Assembly (NCBI GenBank): GCA_002328495.1
Contig: DCUJ01000002.1
Location: 236,039-300,038, forward strand
From: Sulfurospirillum sp. UBA2217
GTDB lineage: Bacteria > Campylobacterota > Campylobacteria > Campylobacterales > Sulfurospirillaceae
Reading direction: 5' to 3'
DNA length: 64,000 nt
A program made the translations under genes and the position numbers. Of the stretch, positions 54,762-63,979 are shown piece by piece (positions within the stretch are counted from its first letter, which is position 1; each line of letters starts with the position of its first letter). The notes under the pieces are model-generated. The model was not told the origin of the DNA, ran no database searches, and saw only the letters and a list, made by a program, of their open reading frames with translations.

Positions 54762-55633
54762 GTGCTGGAAAACGCTTTAAAGAAGCTCTTAAAGAGCAAA
54801 GTCCTTTGCAAATTTTAGGCGTTATTAACGCATACAGTGCGTTGCAAGCACAAAAAGCAGGGGCAAAAGCGCTCTACCTCTCAGGGGCAGGTGTCGCCAA
54901 TGCCAGTTATGGTCTGCCCGATCTTGGGATGACAGGGTTAGAGGATGTGTGTATTGATATCAGACGCATTACCTCACGAACCGACCTTCCGCTCTTAGTC
55001 GATGCCGATACGGGTTGGGGAGGTGCGTTTAATATTGCGCGTACTATTCAAGAGATGACACGCGCAGGTGCTGCTGGGTGTCATATTGAAGATCAAGTGG
55101 CTCAAAAACGATGCGGTCATCGACCCAATAAAGAGTTGGTGAGTACTGAAGAGATGTGTGATCGGATTAAAGCCGCGGTGGATGCGAAGAGTGACCCTGA
55201 TTTTGTCGTTATGGCACGAACAGATGCCCATGCGAGTGAGGGGCAAATGGCTGCCATTGAGCGGGCAAAAGCGTATGTGGAAGCTGGAGCGGATATGATA
55301 TTTGCTGAAGCGATTCATACCCTTAAAGAGTATGAAGATTTTACCGCCGTTATCAAAGTGCCCGTTTTGGCGAACATCACCGAATTTGGGGCAACACCGA
55401 TGTTCACCGTTGAAGAGTTAGCGAGTGTGGGCATACGCATGGTGTTATACCCGCTTTCAGGATTTCGTGCGATGAACAAAGCGGCATTGCGTGTTTTTGA
55501 AACCATCCTCAAAGAGGGAACGCAAAGCAATGTCTTAGACACGATGCAAACCCGAATGGAATTGTATGCGATGTTAGATTATCACGCATATGAGGAAAAA
55601 TTGGACCAACTTTTTTCTAAGAACAAATGCTAA
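54758..55633 (+). CDS. prpB: 2-methylisocitrate lyase
   Basis: 291 residues. The active-site KRCGHRPNKELVS (the family is usually K-[KR]-CGH) and LLVDADTGWGGAFNIARTI, plus ICL/PEPM-type NITEFGATPMF, point to PrpB. It cleaves 2-methylisocitrate to pyruvate and succinate. It sits between prpE and prpC in the operon. Confidence 0.95.
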   Translation: MSAGKRFKEALKEQSPLQILGVINAYSALQAQKAGAKALYLSGAGVANASYGLPDLGMTGLEDVCIDIRRITSRTDLPLLVDADTGWGGAFNIARTIQEMTRAGAAGCHIEDQVAQKRCGHRPNKELVSTEEMCDRIKAAVDAKSDPDFVVMARTDAHASEGQMAAIERAKAYVEAGADMIFAEAIHTLKEYEDFTAVIKVPVLANITEFGATPMFTVEELASVGIRMVLYPLSGFRAMNKAALRVFETILKEGTQSNVLDTMQTRMELYAMLDYHAYEEKLDQLFSKNKC

Positions 55634-55643
55634 AGGATGAATG

Positions 55644-56795
55644 ATGAGTACTGAAACATCTGGCTTTAAACCCAAAAAATCGGTTGCCCTCTCAGGAACG
55701 ACTGCGGGCAATACCGCTATTTGTACCGTAGGCTTAAATGGCAATGACTTGCACTACCGTGGGTATGATATTTTAGAGTTTGCAACCCAAACAGAGTTTG
55801 AGGAGATTGCGTATCTCATCATTTATGAAAAATTGCCCACTAAAGCGGAACTTACCGCTTATAAAGAGACATTAAAGGGGCTTCGCGATATTCCAAATTC
55901 TGTAAAAACCATTCTTGAACAGTTGCCCAAAACAACGCATCCCATGGATGTGATGAGAACGGGATGTTCTGCTTTGGGATGTATGGAGACTGAAGATGAA
56001 ATGCACCCAAAAACGGCCGCAAGAGCTATCACCGACAGGCTCATTGCCTGTTTTGGCTCTATTTTACTGTACTGGTACCACTACACACACCATGGTAAAA
56101 AAATTGAGCTTACAACAGATGATGATACAATTGCTGGGCATTTTTTACACCTTTTGCACGGGGAAAAACCTAAAGAATCGTGGATAAAAGCGATGCACGT
56201 CTCTTTAATTCTTTACGCAGAGCATGAGTTCAATGCTTCAACCTTTACCGCGAGAGTCATTGCTGGAACAAACTCCGATATGTACTCCGCCATCACTGGA
56301 GCCATTGGCGCACTCAGAGGTCCAAAACATGGCGGTGCCAATGAAGCAGCCTTTAGAATCCAAGAACGCTATGCTAGCGCGGATGAAGCCGAGGCAGATA
56401 TTAAAGAACGCATGGCCAATAAAGAGATTATCATAGGATTTGGGCACCCCGTTTACACACTCAGCGACCCTCGCAATGTGGTCATCAAAGAGGTGGCAAA
56501 AAGCCTTGCTCTTGAAAACGGTACGACTCTCACCTACGAGGTGGCAGAACGCATCGAATCGGTCATGTGGGAAGCTAAAAAAATGTTCCCCAATTTAGAT
56601 TGGTTTTCCGCCGTTTCCTATAATCAAATGGGCATACCCACCGATATGTTCACCCCTATTTTTGTCATCGCACGCACAACAGGCTGGGGTGCGCATGTCA
56701 TCGAACAGCGAGAAGATGGTAAAATTATTCGTCCCTCAGCGCAGTACATAGGCCCTGAAAATTTAGAATTTATCCCTTTAGAAAAAAGAGTATAA
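55644..56795 (+). CDS. prpC: 2-methylcitrate synthase
   Basis: 383 residues from the second ATG (55644), which has a better distance to AAAGGA than the first (55641). Citrate-synthase family with catalytic His and Asp in GALRGPKHGGANEAAF, FGHPVYTLSDPR and LDWFSAVSYNQMG. It condenses propionyl-CoA with oxaloacetate. It is 2 nt from acnD. Confidence 0.95.
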   Translation: MSTETSGFKPKKSVALSGTTAGNTAICTVGLNGNDLHYRGYDILEFATQTEFEEIAYLIIYEKLPTKAELTAYKETLKGLRDIPNSVKTILEQLPKTTHPMDVMRTGCSALGCMETEDEMHPKTAARAITDRLIACFGSILLYWYHYTHHGKKIELTTDDDTIAGHFLHLLHGEKPKESWIKAMHVSLILYAEHEFNASTFTARVIAGTNSDMYSAITGAIGALRGPKHGGANEAAFRIQERYASADEAEADIKERMANKEIIIGFGHPVYTLSDPRNVVIKEVAKSLALENGTTLTYEVAERIESVMWEAKKMFPNLDWFSAVSYNQMGIPTDMFTPIFVIARTTGWGAHVIEQREDGKIIRPSAQYIGPENLEFIPLEKRV

Positions 56796-56796
56796 C

Positions 56797-59394
56797 ATGG
56801 CAAATCAACGCTATCTTAAACCCCTTGAAGGCTTACATGTAAGCTATTACGATGTGAAAAGTGCGGTTGAAGCCATTCGTCCAGGAAGCTTTGAAACGCT
56901 CAACTACACCTCACGCGTACTGGCTGAAAACCTTTTAAGGAAATGCCCCGATGAAACGTTGCAAGAGTCTTTGCTTCAAATTATTGAACAAAAAGACGAT
57001 ACCGATTTTCCGTGGTATCCCAGTCGTGTTGTCTGCCATGATATTTTGGGATTGACCGCATTGGTTGATTTAGCAGGGCTTCGAGAAGCTGTTGCCAAGC
57101 AAGGGGGTGATCCTCACAAGATCAACCCAGTTGTTCCTACACAGCTTATCGTCGATCACTCTTTGGCAGTAGAGTGCGGTGGGTATGACCCTGATGCCTT
57201 TACGAAGAACAGAGCCATAGAAGACAGACGCAACGCCGATCGATTTCACTTTATCAACTGGAGCAAAGAGGCTTTTGACAACGTCGATGTGATTCCCCCA
57301 GGGAATGGCATCATGCATCAGATAAACTTGGAAAAAATGTCTCCTGTGATTCATAGCATCGATGGCATCGCCTTCCCTGACACCTTGGTGGGAACAGATT
57401 CTCATACCCCTCATGTGGATGCTCTTGGCGTTATCGCTCTTGGGGTTGGCGGTTTAGAGGCTGAAAATGTCATGCTTGGCAATCCTTCATTTATACGCTT
57501 GCCTGAAATTATTGGTGTGCGCATTACGGGAAGTCGCGCACAGGGCATTACCGCTACCGATATCGCTTTGGCACTCACCAGTTTTTTACGAGAGCAAAAA
57601 GTGATTTCTGCACATCTGGAGTTTTACGGTGAGGGTTTAGCCTATCTTACATTGGGAGACCGTGCAACCATTTCGAACATGACCCCAGAATACGGTGCCA
57701 GTGCTGCGATGTTTGCCATCGATGAGCAGACCTTAGCGTATCTTAGACTGACAGGTCGTGATACAGAGCAGATTAAACTGGTGAGTGCTTATGCCAAAGC
57801 CAATGGCTTATGGGCAGACACGCTTAGCCATGCCACGTATGCACGAGAACTTGTGTTTGACCTCTCCACGGTCACAAGAAGCCTTGCAGGGCCTTCCAAA
57901 CCTCACAAGCTCGTCCCTACTTCAACGCTGAGGGATGAAGGGATTGTCAAAGCGTATGTACAAGATGGGGAAACAATGCCTGATGGTGCTGTGTTGATTG
58001 CCGCCATTACAAGCTGTACCAACACCTCCAATCCACGCAATGTCATCGCCGCAGCATTGTTAGCCAAAAAAGCAAATGAATTAGGTCTTCAACGAAAACC
58101 GTGGGTTAAAAGCTCATTAGCCCCTGGCTCAAAAGTGGTAGAGACCTACTTAAAAGAGGCACATTTACTAGAAGAGCTTGAAAAACTAGGCTTTGGTATC
58201 GTTGGATTTGCGTGTACCACATGCAATGGTATGAGTGGTGCGCTTGATCCGCTTATCCAAAAAGAGGCGATAGAAAATGACATTTACACCACCGCCGTTC
58301 TCTCAGGCAATCGAAACTTTGATGGTAGAATCCACCCGTATGTTAAAGAGGCATTTTTAGCCTCTCCTCCGCTCGTTATCGCTTATGCCTTAGCAGGAAG
58401 TATCCGCTTTGATATCGAAAAAGATGCTTTGGGATTTGACGCTAAAGGTCACGCTATCACGCTTAAAGATATTTGGCCAAGCGATGCACAGATCGATGAG
58501 GTGGTCAAAAACTGTGTGAAGCCTGAGATGTTTACGCAGATTTATGAGCCTATGTTTGCACGCGGTGCTTTGAGTGATTTTAAAGTCAGCCCCTTTTACA
58601 ACTGGAATCCAAAGAGCACTTACATCCAAAATCCTCCCTACTGGGACGAAGCATTTATGGGAAGAGCTGCCCTTAAAAACTTAAGAGCTTTGGGCGTGTT
58701 TGGCGATAACATTACCACAGACCATCTCTCTCCTTCCAATGCCATTTTACCTAGCAGTGCTTCGGGGGAATACTGCATCAAGATGGGACTTCCAGTGGAC
58801 GATTTGAACTCCTACGCAACACACAGGGGTGATCATAACACCGCCATAAGAGCAACCTTAGCCAATCCAACGCTTGTGAACGAAATGGTGAAAGATGAAA
58901 AAGGCACTCCTAAAAAAGGCTCTCTTACGACCATTATGCCAGAGGGAAAAGAGAGCAGGATGTGGGAAGCCATTGAGACGTATCAACACCGAAAACAGCC
59001 TCTCATCATCATTGCAGGGATTAATTATGGACAAGGCAGTTCACGCGATTGGGCGGCTAAGGGTGTGAGACTCGCGGGTGTAGAAGTCGTCGTGGCAGAG
59101 AGTATCGAGAGAATTCACAGAACCAATTTGGTCGGTATGGGGGTTTTACCCCTTCAATTCAAAGAGGGTGAAACGCGAAAAACCTATGCGATTGATGGCA
59201 GTGAGACCTTTGAAGTACACGGTGAGATTGAGCCTAGAGCCACCCTTTGCCTTGTTATGACGCGAAACAATGGCGAAACTGTCACTATCAACGTTACATG
59301 TAGACTTGACACCAGTGCTGAAGTGGAGGTCTACCTAGCAGGGGGAATTTTACAAAAATTTGCAAAAGATGTTATCCATAAGGGGCTAGAATGA
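56797..59394 (+). CDS. acnD: 2-methylcitrate dehydratase, Fe/S-dependent (AcnD)
   Basis: 865 residues of the aconitase superfamily. Cluster cysteines are in TSCTNTSNPRN and FACTTCNGMSG; the swivelling domain has NYGQGSSRDWAAKGVRLAGV. Because prpF follows immediately, this is the AcnD version rather than the Fe/S-free PrpD; prpD is absent from this operon. It produces an isomer of 2-methylaconitate that needs PrpF. It overlaps prpF by 4 nt. A TTACATGTAA copy is near its start. Confidence 0.92.
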   Translation: MANQRYLKPLEGLHVSYYDVKSAVEAIRPGSFETLNYTSRVLAENLLRKCPDETLQESLLQIIEQKDDTDFPWYPSRVVCHDILGLTALVDLAGLREAVAKQGGDPHKINPVVPTQLIVDHSLAVECGGYDPDAFTKNRAIEDRRNADRFHFINWSKEAFDNVDVIPPGNGIMHQINLEKMSPVIHSIDGIAFPDTLVGTDSHTPHVDALGVIALGVGGLEAENVMLGNPSFIRLPEIIGVRITGSRAQGITATDIALALTSFLREQKVISAHLEFYGEGLAYLTLGDRATISNMTPEYGASAAMFAIDEQTLAYLRLTGRDTEQIKLVSAYAKANGLWADTLSHATYARELVFDLSTVTRSLAGPSKPHKLVPTSTLRDEGIVKAYVQDGETMPDGAVLIAAITSCTNTSNPRNVIAAALLAKKANELGLQRKPWVKSSLAPGSKVVETYLKEAHLLEELEKLGFGIVGFACTTCNGMSGALDPLIQKEAIENDIYTTAVLSGNRNFDGRIHPYVKEAFLASPPLVIAYALAGSIRFDIEKDALGFDAKGHAITLKDIWPSDAQIDEVVKNCVKPEMFTQIYEPMFARGALSDFKVSPFYNWNPKSTYIQNPPYWDEAFMGRAALKNLRALGVFGDNITTDHLSPSNAILPSSASGEYCIKMGLPVDDLNSYATHRGDHNTAIRATLANPTLVNEMVKDEKGTPKKGSLTTIMPEGKESRMWEAIETYQHRKQPLIIIAGINYGQGSSRDWAAKGVRLAGVEVVVAESIERIHRTNLVGMGVLPLQFKEGETRKTYAIDGSETFEVHGEIEPRATLCLVMTRNNGETVTINVTCRLDTSAEVEVYLAGGILQKFAKDVIHKGLE

Positions 59395-60554
59395 GTACAC
59401 AAGAGCAAACAACAATTCGTGCGACCTATATGCGTGGAGGTACGAGCAAGGGAACTTTTTTTAACATCGACGATTTACCCGCCTTCGCCAAAGAGGCGGG
59501 AGAGCGCAGGGATGCCTTGCTTCTTCGCATTATTGGAAGCCCCGATCCTTATGGAAAGCAGATTGACGGTATGGGCGGTGCCACATCAAGTACCAGTAAA
59601 GCTGTTTTGGTAGGTAAGAGCTCACGTAAAGCACATGATGTCGATTACTATTTTGCGCAAGTCTCCATCGATAAACCCTTTGTCGATTGGAGTGGAAATT
59701 GTGGCAATCTAAGCTCTGCCGTGGGTCCTTTTGCTATAAAATGTGGTCTTGTGGATAACGTTACGCAAGATGGTATTCACGTTGTACGCATTTGGCAAGC
59801 CAATATTCAAAAAACCATTCTTGCGTATGTTCCAATGACCCATGGACGCGTGCAAGAGTGCGGGGAGTATGAGATCGATGGGGTGACCTTTCCCTCCGCT
59901 GAAATCAAACTGGAATTTGTCTCCCCCGTTGATCCCAGTGAATCCCTTTTCCCCACAGGAAATGTGGTGGATGATCTCGAAGTACCAGGCATTGGAACAT
60001 TTAAAGCAACGATGATTACCGCTGGTATCCCCACCATCTTTTTAAACGCAGATGCACTTGGGTACACAGGAACTGAGCTACAATCCGATATTAACTCAGA
60101 CCAAGAGGCACTCGCTAAATTTGAAACCATCCGCGCTTATGGTGCCATCAAAATGGGTCTTATACAAAACATCAAAGAGGCTGAGACAAGGGCACATACG
60201 CCTAAAATTGCTTTTGTCGCACCGGCATGCTCGTATAGGGCTTCGAGTGGAAAAGAGATTGCGCGCGATGCTATCGATCTTAATGTAAGAGCCCTTTCCA
60301 TGGGGCAACTCCACCATGCGATGATGGGAACCGCTTCGGTGGCTATCGGGGTTGCCGCATGTGTTTGCGGAACGCTGGTCAATCTAGCAAGCGGTGGAGG
60401 TGAAAAAGAGGCAGTCACTTTTGGACATCCATCGGGAGTACTCAAGGTTGGAGCCACCATCCAAACCCTTGATGGCACGTATTGTGTCACCAAAGCGAGC
60501 ATGAGCAGAAGTGCTAGAGTGATCATGGACGGATGTGTTCATGTTCCTCTTTAA
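59391..60554 (+). CDS. prpF: AcnD-accessory 2-methylaconitate isomerase PrpF
   Basis: 387 residues. TYMRGGTSKGTFF at the N-terminus, MGGATSSTSKAV, WSGNCGNLSSAV, and AACVCGTLVN are PrpF signatures. It isomerises the 2-methylaconitate formed by AcnD so that aconitase can rehydrate it. An aconitase for the final hydration is not in this window. Confidence 0.93.
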   Translation: MSTQEQTTIRATYMRGGTSKGTFFNIDDLPAFAKEAGERRDALLLRIIGSPDPYGKQIDGMGGATSSTSKAVLVGKSSRKAHDVDYYFAQVSIDKPFVDWSGNCGNLSSAVGPFAIKCGLVDNVTQDGIHVVRIWQANIQKTILAYVPMTHGRVQECGEYEIDGVTFPSAEIKLEFVSPVDPSESLFPTGNVVDDLEVPGIGTFKATMITAGIPTIFLNADALGYTGTELQSDINSDQEALAKFETIRAYGAIKMGLIQNIKEAETRAHTPKIAFVAPACSYRASSGKEIARDAIDLNVRALSMGQLHHAMMGTASVAIGVAACVCGTLVNLASGGGEKEAVTFGHPSGVLKVGATIQTLDGTYCVTKASMSRSARVIMDGCVHVPL

Positions 60555-60565
60555 AGGAATAAAGC

Positions 60566-61324
60566 GTGAAAAACCCTAAAAATCAAAATGCGTCCATTTG
60601 GGACAAAAAAGCTGAAAATTATAACCGCTTTTCGCACGATCCAAACTCTTTTCAAACGCACATTCTTTCTAAAATCAACCATCGAGGAATTTCTTTTGAA
60701 AGCGAAAACGTTTTAGATATTGGGTGTGGTACAGGTGTCTATACGCTACACCTTGCCAAGAATGCTTTACATGTAAATGCACTCGACTTTTCCCAAGAGA
60801 TGCTAAACATTCTTCGCGAAGATGCCATAAAGGAAGGATTGGCTGAGAAATTTACCTTTACATGTCATACATGGGGTGATTTTAAAAGCAAAGCGTTGTT
60901 CGATATCGTCTTCTCTTCCATGTCACCCGCTTTTCAAAGTGATGCCGATTTTGAGAAGATGCACGCTTATGCGCAAAAATACTGCATCTTCCTTGGCTGG
61001 GGAGGCAAACGTGAGTCTACATTGCTTGACCCTATCTTTCAAGCCCACGGAAGAGCGTTAAATGTTCCTGCTGGTTCGGAAAAACTACGCGCTTGGCTAG
61101 ATCGTGCCAACATAGCTTATGAGAGCGAATACATCGAAGAAAAAACCTTACATGTAAAGCCTTACGACAAAGCTTTAGAGTCCGTTTTATGGCACTTTGA
61201 GATTAACAATCTCACCCCCGATGACCAACGCGTCAAAACCATGTTAGATACAATGAAAAATAAAAAGGGAGATATTAGCTTTGAAACAACCATTGGGGTA
61301 GAGCTAATTTCATGGAAGAAGTAA
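60566..61324 (+). CDS. SAM-dependent methyltransferase
   Basis: 252 residues from GTG at 60566. Motif I is VLDIGCGTGVYTLHLAK (about 50-66), followed by LDFSQEMLNILRE and a later DIVFSSMSPAFQSD. It is a class I methyltransferase related to the ubiquinone/menaquinone group; substrate unknown. It is 11 nt from prpF and probably part of the operon. Two TTACATGTAA copies lie inside. Confidence 0.8.
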   Translation: MKNPKNQNASIWDKKAENYNRFSHDPNSFQTHILSKINHRGISFESENVLDIGCGTGVYTLHLAKNALHVNALDFSQEMLNILREDAIKEGLAEKFTFTCHTWGDFKSKALFDIVFSSMSPAFQSDADFEKMHAYAQKYCIFLGWGGKRESTLLDPIFQAHGRALNVPAGSEKLRAWLDRANIAYESEYIEEKTLHVKPYDKALESVLWHFEINNLTPDDQRVKTMLDTMKNKKGDISFETTIGVELISWKK

Positions 61325-61333
61325 ATATTACCC

Positions 61334-61537
61334 CTATATGGGGTCTTCACCATTTAAAAGTTTTTGCATTTTTCGCTCCATGCGCTTTTCAAAGGCTTCG
61401 TTAGAGGGGCTGTCTTCGCAGGAGAATTTTGCTTTTCCATACAAAACACACCCTTTATCCCCAGGGTCACACTCTTTTTTGATACTATCGCATACGCCTT
61501 GCCTATCGTGTGGGCATGTCCAACCGCCTTGATTCAT
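61334..61537 (-). CDS. Small Cys-rich protein
   Basis: 67 residues: TCPHDRQGVCDSIKKECDPG, then GCVLYGKAKFSCED; five cysteines and a His within about 35 residues suggest metal binding or disulfides. The C-terminal half is a charged helix. No signal peptide is visible. The AAGGA Shine-Dalgarno comes from the 3' half of a TTACATGTAA copy at 61546. The family is not recognised. It follows marC on the same strand. Confidence 0.6.
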   Translation of the reverse strand: MNQGGWTCPHDRQGVCDSIKKECDPGDKGCVLYGKAKFSCEDSPSNEAFEKRMERKMQKLLNGEDPI

Positions 61538-61545
61538 AAAAATCC

Positions 61546-62184
61546 TTACATGTAATGTTTGGCTAACACGCTCACGCCACCCACGATAAACTGTACTGCA
61601 ATCGCTCCAACAATAAGCCCCATCAAACGAGTCACAATTTTTTGCCCCGTAATGCCAAGATATTGACGGATATAAATGCTGTTTTTAAACGCCAAATAGA
61701 CACTCAGTGCCACAATCACATACGCCAAAATGAGTGCCGAAAGGGAGAGCATGTCGTGACTTTGCCCACGCAAAATGATGATGGTTGCAAAAATCCCTGG
61801 CCCAAAGGTAATGGGAATCCCCAAAGGAATCACCGCAAACGCATCATTGGCAATGGCTTCTTGACGTTCTTCATCGCTTTGTTGTTTATCTTCCAGTGAG
61901 CCTTGCACCATCTTAATCGCTGTCAAAAGAAGGATGATACCGCCCATCGTTTTAAGTGAATCGATTTCAATCCCAAAAAGATTGAGTAAAAAATTGCCCG
62001 TCAGTAAAACAACCACAAACGCCACCACGATACTCATCGTCGCTTTCAAAGCAATCACATTCATCTGCTCTTTGGTCGTACTTTGGGGTAAGAGTGAGAG
62101 CATAATCGCACTCACTCCTAAAGGATCGACTATCGCCATCATCGTGATGGTGTGTTGCAATAAAAGATTTAAAAAATCACTCAT
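61546..62184 (-). CDS. MarC family membrane protein
   Basis: 212 residues, six hydrophobic segments with DPLGVSAIMLSLLP, TGNFLLNLFGIEIDSLKTMGG and VIPLGIPITFGPG, matching the MarC/NAAT family of membrane proteins. Function is not settled for this family. Its stop codon lies inside a TTACATGTAA copy. It overlaps ilvD by 4 nt. Confidence 0.9.
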   Translation of the reverse strand: MSDFLNLLLQHTITMMAIVDPLGVSAIMLSLLPQSTTKEQMNVIALKATMSIVVAFVVVLLTGNFLLNLFGIEIDSLKTMGGIILLLTAIKMVQGSLEDKQQSDEERQEAIANDAFAVIPLGIPITFGPGIFATIIILRGQSHDMLSLSALILAYVIVALSVYLAFKNSIYIRQYLGITGQKIVTRLMGLIVGAIAVQFIVGGVSVLAKHYM

Positions 62185-63863
62185 TCAAACTCAGTTTTTA
62201 ACACTGCACCACTACTTGCATTGGTCACAAGCAAACGATACTGCTTCAACCAACTGCCTTTGATTTCTTTTACTTTTGGTTTAAATGCCGCTTTTCGCTT
62301 GGCTATTTCTTCATCGCTGAGTTCAACATCAATCGTATACGTATCGACATCGATATGAATCATATCGCCATCTCTAAGAAGACCTATCATACCGCCCTCA
62401 GCTGCTTCAGGACTTACATGACCGATGCTAAGACCTCTCGTTGCGCCCGAAAAACGTCCATCGGTGATAAGTGCGACATCAGCACCCAGTCCCATGCCCA
62501 TGATTAAACTGGTTGGTGCTAACATCTCTTGCATTCCAGGTCCTCCACGAGGTCCTTCGTAGCGGATAACCACGACATCGCCTTTTTTCACTTTTCCACC
62601 CACGATGCCAGCTAAGGATTCTTGTTGCGAATCAAAACAAACCGCTTTTCCTGTAAATTTGCGCTCACCCGTAATCCCCGCGGTTTTAATCACACACCCC
62701 TCAAGCGCTAAATTGCCAAATAAAATCGCAAGTCCACCCACTTTGGAGTAAGGATTTTCAAGCGTGTGAATAATCGTTTCATCTTTGATTGTCGCATGTT
62801 GAATGCGCTTGCCTATCGTCTCGCCCGTCACAGTAAGGTTATCCAAGAAAAGCCCCCCGTTATCACGACGGCTCATCTCTTTCATAACCGCATTGACACC
62901 ACCCGCACGGTTGATGTCTTCCATATGCACGGTCGATAGGGAGGGAGAAATCTTGGCGATGTGAGAGACTTTTTTGCTAATGTCGTTGATATCTTTGATG
63001 TTAAAATCAACCCCAGCTTCTTTAGCAATCGCCAACATGTGAAGCACGGTGTTAGAGCTTCCACCCATCGCCATATCGACCGCAAACGCATTGCGCACGG
63101 CTTTTTCATTGAGGATATTTCTAAAATTATAGGCACTATCAAGGGCGATTTCACACACACGCTTTGCCGCAGCACGAATCAGCACTTCACGCTCAGGTGT
63201 CAGTGCTGGGATAGTTCCATTTCCAGGAAGTGCAATGCCCATGGCCTCCATCAAGGTGTTCATACTATTCGCCGTAAACATCCCTGAACACGACCCGCCA
63301 CTTGGGCAGGCATTGCATTCAATGTCGGTCAGTTCTGCTTCGGTAATATCGCCTTTTTCAAACTTACCCACCGCTTCAAATGCCGTTGCTAAATCTATAG
63401 GAGTTCCCTCTTTGGTATAGCCTTTTTTCATAGGACCTCCGCTCACAAACACCGTAGGCACATTGACACGAAGCGCACCCATTATCATACCTGGTACGAT
63501 TTTATCGCAGTTAGGCACACAAATCATCGCATCAAGCTTATGTGCGTTCATCACTGTTTCGATAGAACTAGCAATAATTTCACGACTGGGGAGTGAATAA
63601 AGCATCCCATCATGCCCCATCGCAATGCCATCATCTACCCCAATGGTATTAAACTCAAAAGGGATACAGCCATTTTTTTTGATTTCATCTTTAATAATTT
63701 TGCCATATTCCGCTAAAAAAAAGTGCCCAGGGATAATATCAATGTACGAATTTGCCACCCCAATAAATGGCTTACTAAAATCTTCTGTTGTCACACCCGT
63801 TGCTCGAAACAAACTGCGGTGCGGTGCTCTGTCGAACCCTTTTTTTACCTGATCACTGCGCAT
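62181..63863 (-). CDS. ilvD: Dihydroxy-acid dehydratase
   Basis: 560 residues. Fe-S ligand cysteines are in ICVPNCDKIVPGM and NACPSGGSCSGMFTANSM. RYEGPRGGPGMQEML and DGRFSGATRGLSIGH are IlvD signatures. It makes the keto-acid precursors of valine, leucine and isoleucine. A -10 box lies at 63888-63893 (minus). Confidence 0.96.
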   Translation of the reverse strand: MRSDQVKKGFDRAPHRSLFRATGVTTEDFSKPFIGVANSYIDIIPGHFFLAEYGKIIKDEIKKNGCIPFEFNTIGVDDGIAMGHDGMLYSLPSREIIASSIETVMNAHKLDAMICVPNCDKIVPGMIMGALRVNVPTVFVSGGPMKKGYTKEGTPIDLATAFEAVGKFEKGDITEAELTDIECNACPSGGSCSGMFTANSMNTLMEAMGIALPGNGTIPALTPEREVLIRAAAKRVCEIALDSAYNFRNILNEKAVRNAFAVDMAMGGSSNTVLHMLAIAKEAGVDFNIKDINDISKKVSHIAKISPSLSTVHMEDINRAGGVNAVMKEMSRRDNGGLFLDNLTVTGETIGKRIQHATIKDETIIHTLENPYSKVGGLAILFGNLALEGCVIKTAGITGERKFTGKAVCFDSQQESLAGIVGGKVKKGDVVVIRYEGPRGGPGMQEMLAPTSLIMGMGLGADVALITDGRFSGATRGLSIGHVSPEAAEGGMIGLLRDGDMIHIDVDTYTIDVELSDEEIAKRKAAFKPKVKEIKGSWLKQYRLLVTNASSGAVLKTEFE

Positions 63864-63887
63864 ACGTCATCCTTAAAATTTTTCTCG

Positions 63888-63893
63888 ATTATA
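63888..63893 (-). promoter_or_regulatory. Putative -10 box for ilvD-marC
   Basis: Minus-strand TATAAT 25 nt before the ilvD ATG at 63863; T-rich DNA lies upstream. The TTACATGTAA copy at 63904 lies just upstream of the box. Confidence 0.55.
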
Positions 63894-63979
63894 GCGAAAT
63901 CCTTTACATGTAACAATATTTTGAAGAACGGCTTTACATTTCAAAAAAAAACTGATATACTCTCATCTCTTTTTTAAAT

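Larger units (their letters stand above)
2389..63913. repeat. Dispersed palindrome TTACATGTAA, at least 26 exact copies
   Basis: Exact 10-mers start at 2389, 3391, 9459, 14658, 14704, 16507, 19266, 20245, 21675, 21930, 23418, 26137, 32704, 33907, 35899, 39270, 39946, 42788, 43036, 45161, 50278, 56833, 60767, 61148, 61546 and 63904. Twelve are the longer TTTACATGTAAA. One-mismatch relatives include 644, 5386, 10008, 28066, 31712, 42991, 44401, 47611, 53029, 59304 and 60859. Most lie inside genes in all reading frames, giving recurrent peptides L-H-V-N/K and T-C-K. The entry spans the first to last copy and is not one continuous element. Confidence 0.9.

Noticed and set aside
2389..63913. TTACATGTAA as an FNR, CRP or Fur site
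   Set aside because: FNR/CRP-like sites have half-sites separated by 4-6 nt and Fur boxes are longer; most copies are intragenic and far from starts.
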